NCBI GenBank assembly: GCA_004194705.1
Contig: SADC01001132.1
Coordinates: 62,001-126,000 of the forward strand
Source: Ditylenchus dipsaci
Lineage: Eukaryota > Nematoda > Chromadorea > Rhabditida > Anguinidae
DNA length: 64,000 nucleotides
Direction: 5' to 3'
Shown: positions 57,353-64,000 of the stretch, in pieces
Numbering within the stretch: the first letter of the stretch is position 1
Layout: each line of letters starts with the position of its first letter
The notes under the pieces: model-generated
What the model saw: the letters and a program-made list of their open reading frames with translations, nothing else
What the model was told of the DNA's origin: nothing
Database searches by the model: none
Position numbers and translations under genes: made by a program

Positions 57353-57511
57353 TACCGTATTTCCTCTAATAAGCGCCCCCGCTCCAATAAGCGCCCCCCC
57401 CTATTTTTTGACTAAAATTTTGGAGTTAAGGCCATTCTGATTGACAATTTCAAAATTTTTAGGGGTTTGAAAAATAAGCGCCCCGGGGCGCTTATTAGAG
57501 GAAATACGGTA
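57353..57511. mobile_element. TACCGTATT-type MITE, copy J
   Basis: 159 bp with ends TACCGTATTTCCTCTAATAA and TTATTAGAGGAAATACGGTA, perfectly matched. The match continues inward as GCGCCCC / GGGGCGC. The best-preserved terminus in the window. Confidence 0.85.
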
Positions 57512-58540
57512 TGTAAAGTATGTTAACTATATGAAACTGTCAACTATGTAAAAGTAAATGAATGTAAAAATTTTGTTTAAAATACAATATTTGTTGAATA
57601 TGAAGATTTTGTTAGCTATGTAAGATGTGTTGCCTATGAGAAATTAGTTGACTGTGTGAAATTGTTTGACTAACAAGAGACCACATGTTGGTGTTGTCGG
57701 AATCCAGGAAAACTGTTCTTTCGAGATCAATAAAGCATTGAAAAATATTATTTTACATAAATATCTAAATTTTCCCTGGCTTGATTTTCAAAATAAACTA
57801 ACCGTTTGAAAGTTATGCAAATAGCAAGCATTTACTTAAGAATATAACAGTTTCAGATTTGATCGAATGGTGCTGTTGGTAGTGGGTTGATACCCCGAAG
57901 ACGCTCTCGAGTTCGGTCTCAGCCCTATGGATTTTGTTTCTTTATTTGTGTCTTTTGTCGCTTTTTTAACTTTCCAATGTTTTTTAAAACTGGAAGGCCT
58001 GATTGTCTAAAGTGTACATCCTGGTGCCGAATTTCACAAGTACCACGATAGAGAAAGCAAATTAAAAAATGTTTCTTCTTGGAGGTCAGCTGCCTCAGAA
58101 CTAGCCAAGTCAATTTTTTTGCTTTTGCGACTTCAAAAAGGCAAATCTCCTCAACTTTTATTATTGATTAAAGTGATTTGTAACTCAAAAGGGTTAGTTT
58201 TCGATCAGTTAGCTTTTTTAAATATCGTGCCCAGGAGAATTTGAATATTTTTTTTGTTAAGTGATGTTTTTCAATCTTCTATTGATATGGAATAACAATT
58301 TTCCTGGATTGCGACGACACTAACATGTGTTTTCTTGTAAGTAAGATTTGTTGAATATATGGAAGAAGAGGCAAGCCGAATTTTTAAACTAAGCCCGAGC
58401 CGAAATTTTTTTTTGTTCGTGCCTGCCTGGTGGCGGCTAAAAATTACGCTAATAAATATGATTATAAGATAAAAACAGATTTTTTTTGAAATTTTCTAAA
58501 TTTTGAAAATGTATAATATAATCTAACTTATTTACTTTTC
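57512..58540. other. Gene-free interval upstream of the F-box exon
   Basis: No exon recognised. A tRNA-like string (GTTGGTAGTGGGTTGA ... GAGTTCGGTCTCAG, about 57,872-57,930) could be a SINE promoter region but does not fold convincingly. The rest is plain AT-rich sequence. Confidence 0.4.
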
Positions 58541-58542
58541 AG

Positions 58543-58930
58543 TCATTTTTCTGCTGAGGTGCTATCCGATATTTTTAACTTTCTAAGCCGCAAACAGCTG
58601 ATCAAAGTTCAGCTAGCTTGTCGCTGCTTCAAAACTCTATGCTCTAGTTCCTTTATTCGACCGCTTCATGTAGTTAACTCTATTCACGTGAACTCTGCTC
58701 ATAAAGGAAGTAGGTACGTAAAGCCTAAAAAATCCAATTCAAGTGAAATCAACGAAACAATCGTTATTGGAGAAAAGAAGAAGTGCTTGGACGAAGATAT
58801 ACTTTTCAAAATGCCACTTCCAGCAGAATCATTTATCAGATTTAAGGAAGTCGAGATCGAACAGTTTTTGTCAATGGAAATGGTTCAGTATTTTGGAACA
58901 ACAAGCAATCTTTTGTGGAATCCAAATTGA
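58543..58930 (+). CDS. F-box protein exon with a probable frameshift near its end
   Basis: Acceptor TTACTTTTCAG|T. The frame starts HFSAEVLSDIFNFLSRKQLI, KVQLACRCFKTLCSSSFIR, a typical F-box (LP/FSxEVLxxI...L...ACRCF). It then reads MPLPAESFIRFKEVEIEQFL, SMEMVQYF. F-box proteins recruit substrates to SCF ubiquitin ligases (family knowledge). The frame as given ends GTTSNLLWNPN-stop. One base shifted at the TTTT of QYF, it would read WNNKQSFVESKLNLNFKR and run into an AAAG|GTAAAG donor at 58,949. That fits a family-like continuation better, so a one-base indel (real or a sequence error) is likely. The 5' exons were not found. Confidence 0.7.
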
Positions 58931-58950
58931 ATCTGAATTTCAAAAGGTAA

Positions 58951-59490
58951 AGTAGCCATTCACTTCTTCCAAACATTTTGTTTTACAAGAAGTTTGGGTT
59001 CCGTAGGCTTTTTTTGAATTGAGCAACAAACTAGGCTCTATATGTGTTCGAGCGTACACCCAAAAACAATTTGCTAAAAAATTGAAGCCTAAAAAAATAA
59101 AAATATCTTGAGATAATTTTTTTGTTAAAACATTAGGGGAAACGAGCACTTTTACGATTTTTTTGCAAAATTGAACAACAGGGAAGACCAAGGCATATTC
59201 TTGGGTATACCCTCGAACACATATAGAGCCATAAATTAGGGAGTGGTGCGTATATTCCAGTAGCCCCAAAATACTATGAGACATGAAGATCAGATTCCAA
59301 AAGTGTGTTACTGGAACTTTTGTTAATGCTCAATAGTATCAGTTTTCGGCATCCATATACAAATAATCAGAGATGTGAACGGGATAACGATGCCCCTGAA
59401 TCGAGATAATTGTCCAAAACATTGTGTTGAGTTATCCCGAATCACTTCTGATCGGTTTTGAAAATCCCAATCATGAAAATCACGAAGTTA
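58951..59490. other. No gene; GGTCC-repeat fragments
   Basis: A fold-back with GGCTCTATATGTGTTCGAG ... CCTCGAACACATATAGAGCC (about 59,034-59,230) and the motif AACAGGGAAGACCAAGGC, both from the dispersed GGTCCCC-type repeat family. No exon. Confidence 0.5.
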
Positions 59491-59495
59491 CTATA

Positions 59496-59715
59496 CAGTC
59501 AACTCTCGTTGTACAGTCAAACCTCTGTATTAAATCCCGCAAGAGACCGGCCCTGCCCGGATGAGACGTAGAGGTGGATGCAATGTAGAGGGTTGTTAAT
59601 AGGTAATTTATTTGCCGGCCAGCTAAACCAAAAAAAAAAAGTGGATGCAATATAGAGAGTCGCAATATAGAGGTTTGACTTTACAACGAGGCAACTCTCA
59701 TTATAAGAAGCTCTG
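59496..59715. mobile_element. Tigger-type MITE nested in another
   Basis: The outer ends are TA-CAGTCAACTCTCGTTG and ACGAGGCAACTCTCATTATA. The inner element is TA-CAGTCAAACCTCTGTATT ... AATATAGAGGTTTGACTT-TA (59,514-59,681), containing CCGGCCCTGCCCGGATG as in 11,503-11,603. Two related families with TA duplications, one inside the other. Confidence 0.65.
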
Positions 59716-60139
59716 TATAGTGCTGTTTTCAGCGTATACAACAACATGGTAATCAAAAAGCAAAGTAATCGGCGTATCGACGTTATGTATTTTTTGTCCC
59801 ATTTTGGACATACTCTTTGTTATAACTACTTAGGCCTTAGGCTTAGATGTAGGCCAGCGTATGTTAGGACGGACTAATAAATGCATTACGCACATTTTCG
59901 GATCAATCTGGGACTGGTACTAATATTTAATCGTTTTTATGAGGTTTTATAAAAACAGAGTTTTGGGACAGAATGGGACAAAAGGTACATAATCTCAACG
60001 CAGCAAAAAATCAGTAAAAGCTGCAAAATTTAGCGAACAGATATAGTGACTGTCGTGAAGAGAACGTAGACTTACTTTAGAAAATGTGCATGACTGATCA
60101 TATTTCTAGTATTTAAAGGGCCATTGCCACCTGTTTTGA

Positions 60140-60345
60140 ATTGTCCCCCACCAATTCAAATTATCGTGTTTAATCATTCAACTTCTGTACGGATTTTTCA
60201 ACTTCGTTTCTAACAAAACAAGGCCTAGAATTTAATTTTAGGTATAGTTTTGTTAGAAATCAAGTTGAAAAATTCGTCGGAGGTCAATGATTCAGAAAAA
60301 AATTTGAATTTGGCGGGGACAACCGTTGTCGGAACGGCAATGGCT
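60140..60345. mobile_element. Palindromic MITE, intact relative of 16,168-16,575
   Basis: The arms share TCAAATTATCGTGTTTAATC, CAACTTCTGTACGGATTTTT, CTAACAAAACAAGGCCTAGA and their inverted copies, ending GGCGGGGACAACCGTTG. It lacks the LTR insertion found in the other copy. Confidence 0.7.
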
Positions 60346-60953
60346 CTTTAATGTATCAAATGACCGCTCATATGATTATTCACACCCCTAGTCTTAAAAG
60401 ACAAAACATGAAAAAATATTCGGATTCCCGCATTTCACAAAAGTTACTTAACTCACCTATGTCTCTTGAAAGACTTCGACTCTGGAAATAGTGAGACTTG
60501 AAGCCAGTGCTGATCAATCCACTTCCGCAAAAACACAAAAACTTACGTTTTATCAAAGAATCATAGCTTTGCGCGCGGTGGCATGAGAAAAATTAAAAAA
60601 AAGACACCCGAAAAATCATCTTGATGGACCAAGACAGAAATTTTTTCAAGAAATTCTGATCCTAGCATAAAATAAAAGACCCGGTCCGCTCCGACAATTT
60701 TCTTTTTTTTAAATATTATCAAAACCATCAAAAATAATACAAGTTTGAACAAAAATTTCATTAAAAACATATAAACATTTTTTGATCTTTGTAAAGGCAA
60801 GAAAAGCATGTAACTTTGTGCTAAGTCTTAAGTTTTATTCTGAGCTTGAGCCATTTACTATGACCAATGAGAAGACCAACGAAGTTCTTAAACTATTTCC
60901 TGTTATAAATTGTGTTCCGGAACATGAAAGTGTTTAGAGGATTATACGGCAGA

Positions 60954-61056
60954 GTGCAGACCATATAACCCAAATGGAAGATGAATACTCGGCTGATTTT
61001 GAAACAGGATTTTACGGAGTCCAATTTTCGCGCTATATCGGTTAGAATTAGGTTAT
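60954..61056 (+). pseudogene. Third copy of the nonsense-bearing exon
   Basis: Contains the same RIIRQSADHITQMEDEYSAD reading and the same TAG just upstream (about 60,937) as 43,860-44,156. The intact paralogue reappears at about 61,521-61,733. Confidence 0.5.
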
Positions 61057-64000
61057 TTTATCCTAAATATTTGAGATTGAAATTGTAACCTATATTTTGA
61101 CCATTTTATAATAAGAAGCCTTACCACAGTTATATTTCAGATATGTTCAGCATGAAATTTTGAGTCCATCAATGCAAAAAAGTCTTTTGGAATGAGCATA
61201 ATAATCTATTTTTTGCATGGTTGATCACAGTTAATTGTTTTGGCCACTGATCATAATTAACTGTGGATATAGTTGGCAGTAATTGATTATTATTCATAGT
61301 TGAACACAGTTAATTTTTTCCGATAGTTATTCACAGCTAATTTGTTTCATAGCTAACTACCGTAAAACCTCTATTAATACCCCAACCTTCATTTTTTGAC
61401 TGGGATTTGAGAGTTAAGGCCATTTTTTATTTACAATTTCGAAAATTTTCAGTCGTTGAAAATTGATCCCCATAAGGTAGTAAAACAGGTTATATGGTAC
61501 AAAATTTAGGAACAATTTAAGAAGTTCTAAAACTATTTCCTGTTATAAATGGTTTTCCAGAATATGACGAACAACTTTACAGAATTATACGTCAAAGCTC
61601 AGATGATATGACCCGAATGGAAGTCAAATGTTCCGCTGCTTTTGGAAGAGGATTTTACGGTGTCCAATTCTTCCGCTGGATTGCAATGAATAAGATCGTC
61701 TTTATTATTTTTTGTCATTTGTATGAATTTTAGGCGCTGCCGGAGTATGCACCGTCTCCCCGAATAAATTTTACGAAATTACTTTTGCCCTGGTCCCAAA
61801 GCTGATTTAAAAGGAGACACCCGAAAAAATCAGCTTGATGGACCAAGTCAAAAAATTTTTAAGAAATTCTGATCCTAGCATAGAATAAAAGCCCCAGCCC
61901 TCTCCAATAAATTTTCTTTTTCAAAAAATTATGAAATTTTCTAACGAAAAAATTGCATTAACTCCTTTTCAAAAACTGCACTTTTTCAAATTGCTATCAC
62001 AGCCCTAAAACGGCCTTTTTGAAATTTTTTCTTTGCCCCATTGTTCAGCGCTTGACTCAGCCCCTATGTACCTGTAGCGATCGAGCTTTGGAGTGTTAAT
62101 AAAAATAGAGAACATCAAAAGACATGGTTACGTTATTTTCGTGCCCATTTGAAAAACCTTTTTCGAAATGTTTTGACCATTTATTGACCAAAAGCCACAC
62201 AGGGATCAGCAAACAAATAATTAAAAAAATTTTGTTCGCCTTTTCTGTCGTTTTAGTACCTAATACATGCTCAGACTTTGAAAAAACGAGGTTTTGGCTA
62301 TGGCCAAATAGTGCACTCCAGCCCCAAGTACAATAATAACATTCAATAATCAGTAAAAAATATAAATTATTAATATTTTGCTTCATCTTTTGGTGTGTCT
62401 TCAACCAGTTTATTTAGTGCATACTGCTCCATCAGAGAACTTCTAATGTTTTACTGACCTACCGAGTTGTTGCTAGTGAGATTTCCGGTCGAAAAAGTCG
62501 CTGAACAGATGAAGCCCAGACTTTCGGTTGTTGTCCCTGCATAGTTCACAATCCATCTATCTTTCTGACAAGCTGTGATCACAACACATAAAAAGCATCA
62601 CTATGGATAATTTCAGAAGAACGATTAAATATTTGCAAAAAAGCTTATTTGAGGATATTATTGCCTTGTAAATTTTTTTGCGTGTTTCCTTCTATATTTT
62701 CAAATTTTAGTCTTCTTTTTAATTTATTGAGCAAATAATAAACCTTATCCGCCCAGAAGGATCATTATACTACCGAATAACGAAAAAATAATAAATAAAA
62801 GGGAGACTAAGGTGAAAAATATTCAATTCTTACTGGTAATGGTCAATAAATGGTCAAAACATTTCGAAAAAGGTTTTTCAAATGGGCACGAAAATAACGT
62901 AACCATGTCTTTTGATGTTCTCTATTTTATTAACACTCCAAAGCTCGATCGCTACAGGTACATAGGGGGCTGAGTCAAGCGCTGAACAATGGGGCAAAGA
63001 AAAATTTCAAAAAGGCCGTTTTAGGGCTGTGATAGCAATTTGAAAAAGTGCAGTTTTTGAAAAGGAGTTAATGCAATTTTTTTCGTTAGAAAATTTCATA
63101 ATTTTTTGGAAAAAGAAAATTTATTGGAGAGGGCTGGGGCTTTTATTCTATGCTAGGATCAGAATTTCTTAAAAATTTTTTGACTTGGTCCATCAAGCTG
63201 ATTTTTTCGGGTGTCTCCTTTTAAATCAGCTTTGGGACCAGGGCAAAAGTAATTTCGTAAAATTTATTCGGGGAGACGGTGCATACTCCGGCAGCGCCTA
63301 AAATTCATACAAATGACAAAAAATAATAAAGACGATCTTATTCATTGCAATCCAGCGGAAGAATTGGACACCGTAAAATCCTCTTCCAAAAGCAGCGGAA
63401 CATTTGACTTCCATTCGGGTCATATCATCTGAGCTTTGACGTATAATTCTGTAAAGTTGTTCGTCATATTCTGGAAAACCATTTATAACAGGAAATAGTT
63501 TTAGAACTTCTTAAATTGTTCCTAAATTTTGTACCATATAACCTGTTTTACTACCTTATGGGGATCAATTTTCAACGACTGAAAATTTTCGAAATTGTAA
63601 ATAAAAAATGGCCTTAACTCTCAAATCCCAGTCAAAAAATGAAGGTTGGGGTATTAATAGAGGTTTTACGGTAGTTAGCTATGAAACAAATTAGCTGTGA
63701 ATAACTATCGGAAAAAATTAACTGTGTTCAACTATGAATAATAATCAATTACTGCCAACTATATCCACAGTTAATTATGATCAGTGGCCAAAACAATTAA
63801 CTGTGATCAACCATGCAAAAATAGATTATTATGCTCATTCCAAAAGACTTTTTTGCATTGATGGACTCAAAATTTCATGCTGAACATATCTGAAATATAA
63901 CTGTGGTAAGGCTTCTTATTATAAAATGGTCAAAATATAGGTTACAATTTCAATCTCAAATATTTAGGATAAAATAACCTAATTCTAACCGATATAGCGC
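61031..64000. repeat. Inverted repeat with 650-bp spacer inside the third copy
   Basis: The left arm 61,031-62,190 and right arm 62,841-64,000 are inverted copies (paired positions sum to about 125,031). The junction at 62,838-62,843 joins TACTGGTAATGG to GTCAATAAATGG with a microhomology of two to three bases. The spacer 62,191-62,840 is the part of arm 2 near 45,320-45,970. The right arm probably continues beyond the window. Confidence 0.9.

Larger units (their letters stand above)
60590..64000. repeat. Third, partial and rearranged copy of the palindrome's central region
   Basis: 60,590-62,840 matches arm 2 from 43,702 to about 45,971. 62,841-64,000 matches arm 1 from about 40,947 to 42,111, that is, the same sequence turned around. 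It starts inside AATTAAAAAAAAGACACCCG. Differences from the arms include single-base homopolymer changes plus a few other small indels (for example GGATCAGCAAAC against GGATCAAGGCAAAC). The copy runs off the right edge. Confidence 0.9.

Noticed and set aside
57872..57935. Second tRNA-like string, GTTGGTAGTGGG ... GAGTTCGGTCTC
   Set aside because: Acceptor ends do not pair and no clover-leaf forms; possibly a SINE head, but no body or tail was identified.

Overview
The window is eukaryotic, AT-rich and dominated by non-coding repeats. Real coding exons are short, split by GT-AG introns, and separated by kilobases of transposon debris. Four things suggest a nematode or nematode-like invertebrate: a MATH-like/BTB gene and an F-box gene of the kind that is heavily expanded in nematodes, splice acceptors directly in front of start codons (compatible with spliced-leader trans-splicing), and TTAGGC-containing repeat motifs. 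The species cannot be named from sequence alone, and the repeats are weak evidence.

Layout. 1-7320: most of a minus-strand gene for the mitochondrial AAA chaperone BCS1, five exons visible, with the C-terminal half beyond the left edge. 7.3-15.4 kb: no gene, but a minisatellite, several families of inverted-repeat (MITE-like) elements and a dead Tigger tail. 15.5-19.5 kb: a two-exon MATH-like/BTB gene whose 3.2 kb intron holds a MITE carrying a 164-bp solo LTR with a 5-bp target duplication. 19.5-25 kb: two unrecognised minus-strand ORFs, a C2H2 zinc-finger terminal exon and a decayed MULE element whose ends are short tandem arrays. 27.8-29.4 kb: a TTAA-flanked MITE interrupted by a TA-flanked Tigger element that keeps an open, intron-containing transposase C-terminus. 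30.3-30.7 kb: first exons of an unrecognised minus-strand gene.

30,722-55,523 is a spacerless palindrome of about 24.8 kb (two arms of about 12.4 kb) centred at 43,124/43,125. Every feature occurs twice, pointing outward: gene fragments (one with a hAT-like C-terminal motif), a tRNA-like sequence and many MITEs. In the stretches I compared by eye, nearly all differences between the arms are one-base homopolymer length changes. That can mean a very recent or homogenised palindrome, or a fold-back assembly/read artefact, and the sequence alone cannot decide. A third, more diverged copy of the central part (60,590-64,000) has its own inverted junction at 62,840 and runs off the window.

55.5-60.6 kb: an element bounded by inverted 18-bp minisatellites, further MITEs and an F-box exon with a probable frameshift. 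The genes show no operon logic. The main theme is inverted repetition at every scale, from 40-bp hairpins to the 24.8-kb palindrome.
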